Origin: Acidobacteriota bacterium | GTDB taxonomy: Bacteria; Acidobacteriota; Blastocatellia; Pyrinomonadales; Pyrinomonadaceae | NCBI GenBank assembly: GCA_023389035.1 | Contig: JAEWFC010000015.1 | Coordinates: forward strand, 366,881-430,880 | Direction: 5' to 3' | Length of the DNA: 64,000 nucleotides | Part shown: one piece after another, positions 17,868 through 27,085 of the stretch | How the letters are laid out: each line of letters starts with the position of its first letter | How positions within the stretch are numbered: the first letter of the stretch is position 1 | Program-made: the position numbers and the translations under genes | The notes under the pieces: model-generated | The model's database searches: none | Seen by the model: the letters and a program-made list of their open reading frames with translations, nothing else | Told to the model about the DNA's origin: nothing

Positions 17868-18821
17868 ATGAGCAGCTCGCACGAAAAATTCAGCAATGAG
17901 ATCCATGAGGCCGTTGAGCGGCTTGTCGCACGTGCGTCGAATACACGGGGCCTAACCGGCGAGATCCTGACGCCGCGCATCAACGCCGCGCTCGATAAAT
18001 ACGTGTTCCGCGACGAACCCGATGCCGGCCGAAGTTCGGTCCGCACCTTTATCGACGAGATCCGTGCAGACGAGCTGTGTCTGATCGTCGCCTGTGAACG
18101 TGGCGATGAGGCCGCATGGGAAGAGCTGGTCGAAACTTTTGATGCCACGGTCCGCTCGGCGGCGAGGAAAATGACATCAAACGCCGAGGATGGCGAAGAT
18201 CTCGCAAGTTCTATTTGGGCCGAGCTATATGGATTGAGACAGGATGAGGCGGGGAAAAAGAAGAGCAAGCTTGGTTATTATTCGGGCCGCGGCAGCCTCG
18301 CAGGATGGCTTAGAGCGGTGGTGTCGCAGCTCGCGATTGACGAGCATCGCAAACAGTCAAAGTTCGTTCAGATCGAAGAATCGTACGAATTTGAGAACCT
18401 AGCTGAAGACGCTTCGAATCAAACGGAGAACGAGCGTGTCATACATCACGGGAGCGACCCTGAAGAGCTGCTTACCGGGAAGCGGACCTCTGAAGATATC
18501 TCATCGGCTCTATCCGCAGCGATCGCATCACTTGCCGACGAGGACCGTTTGATCCTCAAGTTGTACTATTTTGATGATCTAAAATTAAAGGACATCGCGG
18601 CGACCTTTGGTTACCACGAAGCTACAGCGAGCAGAAAACTGGTGCGTGTGCAGTCCGAGATCCGAAAGGGCGTCGAGCGGATGCTGAAGAAAGACCACGG
18701 TTGGTCGGATGACGAGATAAAACGACATCTTTCAGATGCTGCCTCGCGATTAGGGAAGAGCATCGAGAGAATGGTGGCCGTTTGGGCAGTGATCGTTATC
18801 CTGCAAGAATTGGTGGGTTGA
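17868..18821 (+). CDS. RNA polymerase sigma factor, sigma-70/ECF type
   Basis: A 317-residue protein. Region 2 spans about residues 70-160 (RGDEAAWEELVETF, with GRGSLAGWLRAVVSQLAIDEHRK before the linker). Region 4 is at about 215-265 (LADEDRLILKLYYFDDLKLKDIA, then a helix-turn-helix). It has an unusual N-terminal extension of about 65 residues and a C-terminal tail ending in a hydrophobic stretch (WAVIVILQEL), longer than ordinary ECF factors. The next gene encodes an anti-sigma-like zinc-finger membrane protein, its probable regulator. Target promoters unknown. Confidence 0.85.
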   Translation: MSSSHEKFSNEIHEAVERLVARASNTRGLTGEILTPRINAALDKYVFRDEPDAGRSSVRTFIDEIRADELCLIVACERGDEAAWEELVETFDATVRSAARKMTSNAEDGEDLASSIWAELYGLRQDEAGKKKSKLGYYSGRGSLAGWLRAVVSQLAIDEHRKQSKFVQIEESYEFENLAEDASNQTENERVIHHGSDPEELLTGKRTSEDISSALSAAIASLADEDRLILKLYYFDDLKLKDIAATFGYHEATASRKLVRVQSEIRKGVERMLKKDHGWSDDEIKRHLSDAASRLGKSIERMVAVWAVIVILQELVG

Positions 18822-18852
18822 CACGTTCTGTAAGTGGGTTAAGAAACCTTGC

Positions 18853-18962
18853 CCGCAGGCTCACCGAGAGCTATTTGGCAGTTGCAAAGGACTTTAGGGC
18901 TTTCGTCATGGTTACCTCAAAAGGTTCTTTTGACGGCTACTAAGCTCTCGGTGAACTTGCGG
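18853..18962. repeat. Long inverted repeat between sigma and anti-sigma genes
   Basis: Arms at 18853-18872 and 18943-18962 are complementary at 18 of 20 positions, with an uninterrupted 12-bp core (TCACCGAGAGCT in the left arm), separated by 70 bp. The inner 70 bp shows further weak pairing (GGCAGTTGC against the complement of TGACGGCT). In RNA it would form a long hairpin just upstream of the anti-sigma start at 18975. It could be a regulatory leader, a processing site or a remnant of a small inverted-repeat element. Confidence 0.6.
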
Positions 18963-18974
18963 CAGATCAGAAAA

Positions 18975-20078
18975 ATGGAAGTGGACTTCGACAAAGAGAT
19001 CGACGCATTGCTGCGGCGGGAAGGAACGGGACGGACGATCACGATCAGTGAATACTCCGCACCGCATCTGGATGCTGACGGCATTGCTGCTTTCGCCGAG
19101 AACGCCTTACCTGAGGCGGCACGGCGGAGCTACATGACCCACTTAGCCGATTGTGACAGCTGTCGAAATACTTTCTCAGGATTTATCCGGGCCTCAACCA
19201 ACGAATCTCAAGAATCTGCAGCGACATCGGCTGCGAGCATTCCGGCGGTTGCCGTGACGGCGGTGCCTTGGTACCGTCGCTTGTTCATACCTGCGAACCT
19301 GGCGTATGGAATGGGCGCGTTGGTGTTGATGTTCGCCGGATTCCTTGGTTATACGCTGCTGCAGAGTACAGGTTCCATGGAGGTCGCGAGCAACACATCG
19401 TCAAATGCTGCTCCGGTCACGACAACTGCGAGCGGTCCGATGGAAGAGCCGCTTGATGAGATCGCTCTCGCCGAGACGGGTGATGTGGTCTCCAATGCGA
19501 ACACAGCAATGACAGCGCACCGCACGACAAGCGATCAGGCTCCGGCGGCGAACATCGCAGGGTCTGAGATCGCCAAAGCGACCGGACAACCGACAGAACT
19601 TACTCTTGACGGCACTGACGCGACCGCTGCTGCACCACCGCCTCCGCCGCCTGCCGTGATGTCGGCTCCGGCTGCTGAGCCCGCAGACGTCGCCCGTATA
19701 GACGCGGAAGAAAAAGAAGACACGCCGAAGGTTTTACAGCAGCAACAGCAGATGCCGTCAGCCGGCAATATGCCCAGCACACAGGCGGGGCCGAGCCGCA
19801 ATGTTCAGCGAGATAATCGCGACCTGGAGCTTGCTAAACGTCGCGCGGAAGCTCCGCCCGGACGTACGGGATCGCCGTCCCGCACCGTGAGCGGAAAGAA
19901 CTTCTCCAAAAAAGAAGGCGCCTGGTACGATTCGGCATATAGCGGTCAGCCGACTACAAATGTCCGCAGGAATACCGCCGCATATCGCGAGCTGGATAGC
20001 GGACTCAGAACCATCGCTGAAAGCCTGGATGGCGTGGTCGTGGTTCTCTGGCGTTCTAAAGCTTACCGCATCCAATAG
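18975..20078 (+). CDS. Membrane-bound anti-sigma factor-like zinc-finger protein
   Basis: A 367-residue protein. The N-terminal cytoplasmic part has HLADCDSC (the H-x3-C-x2-C zinc-binding anti-sigma motif, about residues 56-63). A single transmembrane helix follows at about 105-130 (NLAYGMGALVLMFAGFLGY), then a low-complexity Ala/Pro/Thr/Gln-rich periplasmic region with a poly-proline run and QQQQQ. It follows the sigma factor gene and is its likely partner. The frame is open back to 18849, but that extension crosses the inverted repeat. The ATG at 18975 gives the expected start, though with a weak Shine-Dalgarno. Confidence 0.8.
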   Translation: MEVDFDKEIDALLRREGTGRTITISEYSAPHLDADGIAAFAENALPEAARRSYMTHLADCDSCRNTFSGFIRASTNESQESAATSAASIPAVAVTAVPWYRRLFIPANLAYGMGALVLMFAGFLGYTLLQSTGSMEVASNTSSNAAPVTTTASGPMEEPLDEIALAETGDVVSNANTAMTAHRTTSDQAPAANIAGSEIAKATGQPTELTLDGTDATAAAPPPPPPAVMSAPAAEPADVARIDAEEKEDTPKVLQQQQQMPSAGNMPSTQAGPSRNVQRDNRDLELAKRRAEAPPGRTGSPSRTVSGKNFSKKEGAWYDSAYSGQPTTNVRRNTAAYRELDSGLRTIAESLDGVVVVLWRSKAYRIQ

Positions 20079-20080
20079 AC

Positions 20081-21013
20081 TTGACCCTGACCATTGAAAA
20101 GATCCGCCAACTCGCGGCCGAGGTCGGTATCGACAAGATCGGCGCCGCTCCCGTGTCGCTTCTATCCACCGAGGGAGAACGACTCCACGAATGGCTCGCG
20201 TCGGGCTACAACGGTGAGATGCTGTGGCTCGCTCGCGAACCGGAGAAGCGGACTGATCCGCGGCTTATCTTTCCTGCGGCTCGCACAGTTCTTGCAGCGG
20301 CCGTAAATTACTACACGCCGAACGAACATGAAGATTCCCGCGACCGCGGAAAGATCTCTCGTTATGCCTGGGGCGACGACTACCACGACGTCGTAAAGCA
20401 GAAACTCTACGCTTTGCTTGAGAAGATCGGGTCAGAATTTCCGGAGGTCGAAGGAAAGGTTTGCGTCGATACTGCGCCGTTGATGGAAAAGGCATGGGCG
20501 GTGCGAGCCGGCCTCGGTTGGATCGGCAAGCATTCGAACCTCATCACGACGGATCTCGGATCATGGGTCTTTCTCGGCGAGATAATTTTGTCTGTCGATG
20601 TGGTTGGTGGCCAAATGCCGGTTCCCGATCATTGCGGCTCCTGCAAACGGTGTATCGAAGCCTGTCCGACAGATGCTATCGTAGAGCCATACGTCGTGGA
20701 TTCGCGGAAATGTATCTCGTATGCCACGATCGAACTCCGCGATGAAGAACTACCTGAGAATATTTCCCGGAATTTGAACGGATGGCTTTACGGCTGCGAT
20801 ATCTGCCAGGACGTTTGTCCGTGGAACAGGTTCGAGAAGCCAACAGACGAAGCTGCTTTTGAACCCCGAAATGGCGAAACCTCGCTTGATCTCGAAGCTC
20901 TAGCTACAATGGATCATGACGCCTACGTTGAGCGATTTCGCCGAAGCGCGATGAAACGACCGAAATTGTCGGGCTTGAAGCGAAACGCCCGAAGCCTCAA
21001 GGGCCGTGGCTAG
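20081..21013 (+). CDS. queG: Epoxyqueuosine reductase QueG
   Basis: Cobalamin-dependent enzyme of the last step in queuosine tRNA modification. This 310-residue protein has the cobalamin-domain segments DTAPLMEKAWAVRAGLGWIGKH and two ferredoxin-type clusters (CGSCKRCIEACPTDAI and CDICQDVCPWN). It is shorter than QueG forms with a C-terminal HEAT extension, but the core is complete. The start appears to be TTG at 20081, two bases after the anti-sigma stop; an alternative start was not found in the first conserved block. It is followed 9 bp later by moaA. Confidence 0.93.
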   Translation: MTLTIEKIRQLAAEVGIDKIGAAPVSLLSTEGERLHEWLASGYNGEMLWLAREPEKRTDPRLIFPAARTVLAAAVNYYTPNEHEDSRDRGKISRYAWGDDYHDVVKQKLYALLEKIGSEFPEVEGKVCVDTAPLMEKAWAVRAGLGWIGKHSNLITTDLGSWVFLGEIILSVDVVGGQMPVPDHCGSCKRCIEACPTDAIVEPYVVDSRKCISYATIELRDEELPENISRNLNGWLYGCDICQDVCPWNRFEKPTDEAAFEPRNGETSLDLEALATMDHDAYVERFRRSAMKRPKLSGLKRNARSLKGRG

Positions 21014-21022
21014 TCACGCGGA

Positions 21023-22030
21023 ATGCGTTATCATTTGGATATGCTCCGCGATGCACATGGCCGAACGATACGCGATCTGAGGATCTCGCTCACCGACCGG
21101 TGTAATTTTCGATGCTTCTATTGCCTGCCAAATGGCGAGCCGGCACTCGCTAGAAAGGAGACACTTTTAACGTTTGAAGAGATCGCCCGAGCGTCGAGGA
21201 TATTTGTGGATCTCGGGATCGAAAAGATCCGCCTGACCGGCGGCGAACCGCTGATCCGCCGTGACGTTCCCAACCTGGTGGCTTCGCTCTCGCAGCTTAA
21301 ACCTGAGCTTCGCAATATCGCACTCACAACTAACGGCTTCGACTTCATTCGGCACGCTTCCGCATTGCGGTCTGCGGGACTCGACCGTGTCACCTTCAGC
21401 CTTGACAGTCTCGATCGCGATAATTTCGCTGAGATCACCGGTGTTGACGCGATCGACAAGGTATTGGAGGCGATAGGCGCTGCGATCGAACTAGGATTCG
21501 AGCCCGTTAAGATCAATGCTGTGATCATACGCGGCCGCAATGACCACGAGATCCCGATGCTTGCCAATTTTGCACGCGAACATGCGGTAAGCATGAGATT
21601 TATTGAATACATGCCGCTCGATTCGGCCCACGAGTGGCAGCGCGAACAGGTCGTTTCAGGAAAAGAGATCCGCGCGGCGATCGAACAAGACTTTCCCCTA
21701 ACGCTGAAACAAAGCAGCCGCGGCAGCGACACCGCGTGGAACTATGCTTTCGCCGACGGTTCGCCCGGCGAGATCGGCATCATCGCTCCCGTTACGGAAA
21801 TGTTCTGCGGGGCTTGCTCGCGTATCAGGCTTACTGCTGACGGCCAGATCCGAACCTGTCTTTTCTCAACCACGGAACACGATCTTCGCGGGATGCTGCG
21901 CAGCGGCGCCGACGATGATGATGTGGCGGATTTTATCCGAGAGGCAGTTCTGCAAAAAGAGGCCCGACATCATATAAACGATGAGGTATTTCAGCCCGCG
22001 AGCAGATCGATGAGCTTTATCGGCGGTTAG
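21023..22030 (+). CDS. moaA: GTP 3',8-cyclase MoaA
   Basis: Radical SAM enzyme of molybdopterin biosynthesis. The 335-residue sequence shows the radical SAM cluster CNFRCFYC (Cys27, Cys31, Cys34 from the first Met), RLTGGEPLIRRD, the C-terminal second cluster CGACSRIRLTADGQIRTC, and the terminal Gly-Gly required for activity. An alternative start at 21041 (MLRDAHGR) is equally plausible. Molybdopterin would serve the formate dehydrogenase at 13734. It converges with a methyltransferase gene, with 4 bp overlap of the stops. Confidence 0.95.
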   Translation: MRYHLDMLRDAHGRTIRDLRISLTDRCNFRCFYCLPNGEPALARKETLLTFEEIARASRIFVDLGIEKIRLTGGEPLIRRDVPNLVASLSQLKPELRNIALTTNGFDFIRHASALRSAGLDRVTFSLDSLDRDNFAEITGVDAIDKVLEAIGAAIELGFEPVKINAVIIRGRNDHEIPMLANFAREHAVSMRFIEYMPLDSAHEWQREQVVSGKEIRAAIEQDFPLTLKQSSRGSDTAWNYAFADGSPGEIGIIAPVTEMFCGACSRIRLTADGQIRTCLFSTTEHDLRGMLRSGADDDDVADFIREAVLQKEARHHINDEVFQPASRSMSFIGG

Positions 22031-22539
22031 TTCGGACGCGATATAACGCAAACCGCAGACACCGGATCCAGGTCCTTTTCTACTATGCTCTCGCCATCGA
22101 ACCCGTATTTATTCAGATTCGAAAGGAACGCCTCCGTATATTCACTCAACTCGCTGTCCGGTGGCGGTTGATGGAAAAGATAGAATCTTCCGCCCGGCTT
22201 AAGTAACGTCCTAATCCGGGAAAGCTCGTCCTTGGGGTCCATCCAAAAGACATTCACATTGAAAAGAAATATTTTGTCGAATCGAGTCAGCGTGTCGAAC
22301 TCTAGGACGTCAGCGTGCAGAACTTCGGCCTTCCCTGCCCGTATATGTTCGACATTAGATCTTCGGGCCACGTCGACCATTTTTAGTGATCGGTCGATCG
22401 CCACAAGTCGGCCGGAAACAAGCCGTTCGCATATCGGTCCGATAGCGAACCCACGCCCGCAGCCGATCTCTAATATCTGGTCGTCGGGCTGCACATTCAG
22501 CATCTCTACCGCCCACTCGATCCTCTCAGGCGTTCCCAT
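22027..22539 (-). CDS. Class I SAM-dependent methyltransferase
   Basis: A 170-residue methyltransferase with motif I ILEIGCGRGFAIGP, the motif II acid LVAIDRSLKMV, and LLKPGGRFYLFHQPP in the post-I region. The fold is complete but small; the substrate cannot be inferred. It is divergent from acs and ends 4 bp inside moaA. Confidence 0.8.
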   Translation of the reverse strand: MGTPERIEWAVEMLNVQPDDQILEIGCGRGFAIGPICERLVSGRLVAIDRSLKMVDVARRSNVEHIRAGKAEVLHADVLEFDTLTRFDKIFLFNVNVFWMDPKDELSRIRTLLKPGGRFYLFHQPPPDSELSEYTEAFLSNLNKYGFDGESIVEKDLDPVSAVCVISRPN

Positions 22540-22585
22540 TAATTCAATCTATCACGCTTTGGCTGGTGCCGGTCTTACGTTCAGT

Positions 22586-22614
22586 TTCTTAGCTTTATGC
22601 GAATGGACTATAAT
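22586..22614 (+). promoter_or_regulatory. Putative promoter giving a leaderless acs transcript
   Basis: A perfect TATAAT lies at 22609-22614, only 6 bp before the acs ATG at 22621, with a weak -35-like TTCTTA at 22586 and 17-bp spacing. Normal initiation about 7 bp after the -10 box would fall on the ATG itself. The alternative start at 22597 would place the promoter inside the coding region. Confidence 0.4.
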
Positions 22615-22620
22615 TTTCGC

Positions 22621-24573
22621 ATGCCTGACGCCAACACGATCGAATCGATACTGAATGAATCACGGCTTTTCTCGCCACCCGCCGAATTCGCCCAGAACGC
22701 ACATATAAAGAGCTTTGACGAGTACGAGCGTCTCTATTCGGAAGCAGCCGCCGATATACCTGCGTTTTGGGAAAAGCAGGCCGAGGAACTTCACTGGTTT
22801 CAGAAATGGGATACAGCACTCGAATGGAATGAGCCCTTTGCGAAATGGTTCGTCGGCGGCAAGACCAACGTTTCGTATAACTGCCTCGATCGACATCTGA
22901 CGACTGCACGCCGCAACAAAGCCGCGATAATTTGGGAAGGCGAGCCGGGTGAGGTTAAGACCATCACCTATCTTCAGCTGCATCAGGAAGTTTCGCGATT
23001 CGCGAACGTGTTGAAACATCTTGGCGTGGTATCCGGTGACCGCGTCGCGTTGTACATGCCATTGGTACCCGCACTAGCGGTCGCAATGCTGGCGTGTGCA
23101 CGTATCGGGGCTGCTCATACCGTGATCTTCGGCGGATTTTCGGCAGATGCGATCCGCGACCGGGTGAATGATGGCGGCTGCAAGCTGATCGTAACGGCCG
23201 ACGGCGGTTATCGGCGGGGATCCGAGCTTGAATTGAAAAAGGTGGTTGACGAAGCGGTGACGAATTGCCCGACGATCGAGAACGTCATCGTTTACCGCCG
23301 AACCGGGACGAAGGTGCCGATGGTACCCGGCCGCGATCACTGGTGGCATGAGCTGACCAAGATCGTGAAGGCTGATTGCCCCGCTGCAGAGCTGGATTCC
23401 GAACACCCGCTTTACATCCTTTACACTTCCGGAACGACCGGTAAACCCAAAGGCATCCTGCATACGACCGGCGGCTACCTGACGCAGGTTGCGTACACGA
23501 CCAAGATGGTCTTTGATCTGAAAGATGAGGACGTCTATTGGTGCACCGCAGATATCGGCTGGGTCACGGGGCACAGTTACGTAGTTTACGGGCCGCTCGC
23601 AAATGGTGCGACGGTGTTCATGTACGAAGGTGCCCCAAACTTTCCGGATTTCGACCGCTTCTGGGACATGATCGAACGTCACAAGGTGTCGATCTTTTAT
23701 ACGGCACCGACCGCGATCCGGGCGTTCATAAAATGGGGCGAGCAATACCCTTTGAAACATGACCTGTCATCGCTGCGGCTCTTGGGAACCGTCGGCGAGC
23801 CGATCAATCCGGAAGCGTGGATGTGGTATCACCATGTCATCGGCAAAAAGAAATGCCCGATCGTCGATACGTGGTGGCAGACTGAGACAGGTGCCGTTAT
23901 GATCTCGCCGCTGCCGGGAGCCACGCCCACGACGCCTGGAACTGCGACGCGTCCGCTGCCGGGGATCAGTCTCGACATCGTAACAAAGGCCGGAAAGCCG
24001 GTCGCCGATAATGAAGGAGGCTATCTTGTTGCAAAACACCCTTGGCCGTCGATGCTTCGGACGTTATGGGGTGATGACGAGCGTTACAAGCAGGCTTATT
24101 GGTCAGAGATCCCTGGCTATTACTTCGCCGGAGATGGAGCCCGACGCGACGAGCATGGGTATTACTGGATCATGGGCCGCGTGGATGACGTGATAAACGT
24201 GAGCGGCCACCGGCTCGGCACCGCTGAGATCGAATCAGCACTGGTCTCGCACGAATTTGTCGCCGAGGCTGCAGTCGTCGGCCGGCCTGATGAGCTTAAG
24301 GGACAGGCGATCTCGGCATTTATCACGCTCGAAGGCGGCCGCAGCGGAAGCGACGAGTTGAAAGATACTCTTCGTGCACACGTCGCCAAAGAGATCGGAG
24401 CATTGGCAAAGCCTGACGATATCCGTTTCACCGACGCCCTGCCGAAAACGCGATCCGGAAAGATAATGCGGCGGCTTCTACGCGAGGTTGCGTCCGGCTC
24501 GGCCGTGGCCGGCGACGTTACGACGCTCGAGGACCTTTCTGTGCTCGAGAAACTTCGTGAAGACGAAGAATAA
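22621..24573 (+). CDS. acs: Acetyl-CoA synthetase
   Basis: AMP-forming acetate:CoA ligase of 650 residues, matching the usual 650. It has the ATP-binding YTSGTTGKPKGILHTTGGYL, WWQTETG, and the C-terminal KTRSGKIMRRLLR, whose second lysine is the regulatory acetylation site. The start at 22621 is preferred over 22597 on length and because a -10 box lies between them. It is followed 3 bp later by mtnB, so cotranscription is likely. Confidence 0.97.
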   Translation: MPDANTIESILNESRLFSPPAEFAQNAHIKSFDEYERLYSEAAADIPAFWEKQAEELHWFQKWDTALEWNEPFAKWFVGGKTNVSYNCLDRHLTTARRNKAAIIWEGEPGEVKTITYLQLHQEVSRFANVLKHLGVVSGDRVALYMPLVPALAVAMLACARIGAAHTVIFGGFSADAIRDRVNDGGCKLIVTADGGYRRGSELELKKVVDEAVTNCPTIENVIVYRRTGTKVPMVPGRDHWWHELTKIVKADCPAAELDSEHPLYILYTSGTTGKPKGILHTTGGYLTQVAYTTKMVFDLKDEDVYWCTADIGWVTGHSYVVYGPLANGATVFMYEGAPNFPDFDRFWDMIERHKVSIFYTAPTAIRAFIKWGEQYPLKHDLSSLRLLGTVGEPINPEAWMWYHHVIGKKKCPIVDTWWQTETGAVMISPLPGATPTTPGTATRPLPGISLDIVTKAGKPVADNEGGYLVAKHPWPSMLRTLWGDDERYKQAYWSEIPGYYFAGDGARRDEHGYYWIMGRVDDVINVSGHRLGTAEIESALVSHEFVAEAAVVGRPDELKGQAISAFITLEGGRSGSDELKDTLRAHVAKEIGALAKPDDIRFTDALPKTRSGKIMRRLLREVASGSAVAGDVTTLEDLSVLEKLREDEE

Positions 24574-24576
24574 AGG

Positions 24577-25212
24577 ATGAGCGAACAAGGGTCTTCAACC
24601 GTCAAGCCTTCGCTGGAACTCGCACTCGCGGGCCGCGAGATATACCGCCGCGGTTGGATCCTCGGGACGAGCGGACATTTCAGCACACTTATCTCACGCA
24701 ACCCGCTTCGCATCTGCGTGACGGCCAGCGACATCGATAAGAGTGCTCTCGACGAGACAAATTTCCTGGAAATAGACGATGATGCCGAGATACTGCAAGG
24801 CTTCGGCAAACCGTCTGCGGAATTGCTTCTGCATCTCGGGATCTACAGGCATATGCCGCGTGCGAGGTCCATACTCCACACCCATTCCGTCTGGGGAATG
24901 ATCGTCTCTGACCATTACTATGCGGACGGTGCGATCGAGGTCGAAGGCTACGAATTGCTGAAAGGCCTGTCGGGCGTGACGACGCACGAACACAAGGAAC
25001 GCGTTCCCGTCATTGATAATTCACAGGACCATCTTGCACTTTCGCATGTGCTTGAGAATGTTCTGCGTGATAACCCCGGCATTCACGGAATATTTCTCCG
25101 CAGACATGGGCTTTACACCTGGGGTGAGTCGGTCGCCGACGCGCGGCGGCACGTTGAGATATTTGAGTTTTTGTTCGAGATTCTCGGACGCGGGTTAGGC
25201 AACAGGAAATGA
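24577..25212 (+). CDS. mtnB: Methylthioribulose-1-phosphate dehydratase
   Basis: Class II aldolase-fold zinc enzyme of the methionine salvage pathway, 211 residues. It shows GTSGHFSTLI near the N-terminus, the zinc histidines in ILHTHSVWG and a third in LRRHGLYTWG, and the GKPSAELLLHLGIYR block that separates MtnB from sugar aldolases. No other salvage genes are adjacent. It is sandwiched between acs (3 bp) and msrA (3 bp). Confidence 0.88.
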   Translation: MSEQGSSTVKPSLELALAGREIYRRGWILGTSGHFSTLISRNPLRICVTASDIDKSALDETNFLEIDDDAEILQGFGKPSAELLLHLGIYRHMPRARSILHTHSVWGMIVSDHYYADGAIEVEGYELLKGLSGVTTHEHKERVPVIDNSQDHLALSHVLENVLRDNPGIHGIFLRRHGLYTWGESVADARRHVEIFEFLFEILGRGLGNRK

Positions 25213-25215
25213 TTT

Positions 25216-25764
25216 ATGGACAAGCAATTAGAAACGGCTACGCTGGCCGCAGGATGTTTTTGGTGTGTCGAAGCGGTCTTTGACGACCTTCAAGGCGTGG
25301 TTGATGTGGTCTCAGGATATTCGGGCGGCCACAAAGAGGATCCGACGTATCAGGAAGTTTGCTCTGAAACGACCGGCCACGCTGAGGTTACGCAGATACA
25401 ATTTGACCCCGCTGAGCTGAATTATGCTGACCTGCTGAGGGTGTTCTTTTCCGTGCATGACCCGACTACGCTAAATCGTCAGGGCAATGATATCGGCTCG
25501 TCATACCGGTCGGCGATCTTCTATCATTCCGACGAGCAAAAACGGATCGCACACGAGATCATCGATGAGGTCACGAAAGAAGGCATCTATGACGATCCGA
25601 TAGTCACTGAGGTAACCGAGTTCGAGAAATTTTGGCCGGCTGAGGATTATCACCAGGAATATTTCGCCAACAACCCCAATCAGCCGTATTGTGCGGGAGT
25701 CGTCGCTCCGAAAGTGGCGAAGTTTCGTCAAAAGTTCGCATCACGTCTGAAAAAGACGGCTTAG
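25216..25764 (+). CDS. msrA: Peptide-methionine (S)-S-oxide reductase MsrA, cytoplasmic type
   Basis: A 182-residue MsrA with active site AAGCFWCVEAVF, where a second cysteine follows as CFWC. It also has GYSGGHKEDPTY, HAEVTQIQFDP, HDPTTLNRQGNDIGSSYRS and a C-terminal resolving cysteine in NQPYCAGVV. There is no signal peptide, so it acts in the cytoplasm. This contrasts with the exported single-active-site form at 2417. Its stop overlaps that of the GDT1 gene by 4 bp. Confidence 0.96.
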   Translation: MDKQLETATLAAGCFWCVEAVFDDLQGVVDVVSGYSGGHKEDPTYQEVCSETTGHAEVTQIQFDPAELNYADLLRVFFSVHDPTTLNRQGNDIGSSYRSAIFYHSDEQKRIAHEIIDEVTKEGIYDDPIVTEVTEFEKFWPAEDYHQEYFANNPNQPYCAGVVAPKVAKFRQKFASRLKKTA

Positions 25765-26033
25765 AGCTTTCCGAAGAGCATCAATACGCCGATCACGATG
25801 AATGCGATCGCGACGATGCGCTGCAGCCATTCGACGGGAACATACTGGCTCAACACGCCGCCAACGAGAACAGCGAGCAGCGAGACGAGAACCAGTGCAA
25901 GGCTTGCACCCAGAAAGACCGCTACTTTCGACTCGGTCTTCGCGGTAAGAGTAATTATCGCGAGCTGCGTCTTATCACCGAGTTCGGCTAGGAAAAGCGT
26001 AAGAAAAGCGGTACCGAATATTTTCCATTCCAT
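25761..26033 (-). CDS. TMEM165/GDT1 family membrane protein (half-size)
   Basis: A 90-residue protein with about three hydrophobic helices and one copy of the family signature ELGDKTQLAIITL. UPF0016/GDT1 proteins transport Ca2+, Mn2+ or related cations. Half-size bacterial versions with a single motif work as pairs or homodimers. No second half is adjacent here, so this one would have to self-associate or pair with a distant partner. Confidence 0.85.
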   Translation of the reverse strand: MEWKIFGTAFLTLFLAELGDKTQLAIITLTAKTESKVAVFLGASLALVLVSLLAVLVGGVLSQYVPVEWLQRIVAIAFIVIGVLMLFGKL

Positions 26034-26078
26034 ACCGCGAGTTTACGACATCCGCACCTATCGTTGTAGGCGGGCGTG

Positions 26079-26882
26079 TTAATAATCGACCAGCTTTTCA
26101 AATTGCCGTCGAACCAGCATTCTGTCCATCACTTCCTGCCGTCGGCTTATCACCGAACGCATGCGATGCATCGTGAAATTGTGCAGCTTTCTCAGCTCGG
26201 AGCTCTCTCTTAAACGAAGGAGCATGTATCCAAGCACGGCGGAGATCCCATTTGCGAGCTGCTGCGGGCTGACGTCGCGATGAACGTAGAGCCGTCCGTC
26301 GGTATAGATAATGCTTTTCAGTCCCGGTTCGAGAAATGCGTAGCGGTCTGCGTTTATCTGGCAGGCATTTCGGAATAGGCCGTCGAAATCCAGCCGCTGT
26401 TTGGCAAATGCCGCAGAGGCGTTCTTCAGCAGCTCCAGCACCATCTCCTTCAGCTCTTCGCGGTCGCGTAACTCATTCCGTGCGGCCGGCCCCACAGCCG
26501 ATGACGAAGCGATGGTATCGCAAAACCCGTATGCCATTTTTCTGGCACCGGATACGATCGCTTCGTCGACGAACACCCGGATCGGTGCCGGCTTTTCATC
26601 GCCGTCATTAGCGTCAGGGACGACATCGATCCTGCAATCTGCCGACCTTGTCCGCTTTAGAATACTTCGCAAAGCGTTCTCGCCGGCGGCAGATATGCCG
26701 GTATCCAGATCGGTTTCCAATGCGTGGACGCGGTCACCGGAACGGAAAACGATCTCTCCCTCAAAAGCTTGCGACCTGATGTCGATCCGGCCGATGAATC
26801 GCAGGCTATGAAGATATTTCACGAGGTCACCCACATTAACAAAGACAGTGGAAAGATTCTGATAGTTAGGCTGTGAGGTCAT
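26079..26882 (-). CDS. Hypothetical protein with DUF4388-like N-terminus
   Basis: A 267-residue soluble protein. Residues 13-75 (DLVKYLHSLRFIGRIDI, GEIVFRSGDRVHALE, then a segment with GENALRSIL) follow the pattern of DUF4388/PATAN domains, which occur in signalling and gliding proteins. The resemblance is by eye only. The C-terminal half has a conserved-looking ISAVLGYMLLRLRESSELRK and a basic helix. Function unknown. It is a monocistronic unit between the GDT1 gene and the amino-acid permease, divergent from the latter. Confidence 0.55.
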   Translation of the reverse strand: MTSQPNYQNLSTVFVNVGDLVKYLHSLRFIGRIDIRSQAFEGEIVFRSGDRVHALETDLDTGISAAGENALRSILKRTRSADCRIDVVPDANDGDEKPAPIRVFVDEAIVSGARKMAYGFCDTIASSSAVGPAARNELRDREELKEMVLELLKNASAAFAKQRLDFDGLFRNACQINADRYAFLEPGLKSIIYTDGRLYVHRDVSPQQLANGISAVLGYMLLRLRESSELRKLHNFTMHRMRSVISRRQEVMDRMLVRRQFEKLVDY

Positions 26883-27085
26883 AGTAAGAGGTTCGGCAGC
26901 CGTGACTGCACGCGTACTCGGTTGTTCCTTATTTGCTTACGTAATACCGCGAATGCCGCCCTTGTTCCACAGATTTTTCTTTGCGGGGCAATGCGGTTCG
27001 CAAACATCTGCCTTTGTAGTACAATTTCGAAGATTTCCTTCCTGCATTTTTTCGTAAACTATTTGAAACGCACGGTTAATGTCTT

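Noticed and set aside
18849..18974. Upstream extension of the anti-sigma gene
   Set aside because: It runs through the inverted repeat, and the conserved zinc-finger domain starts well after 18975.
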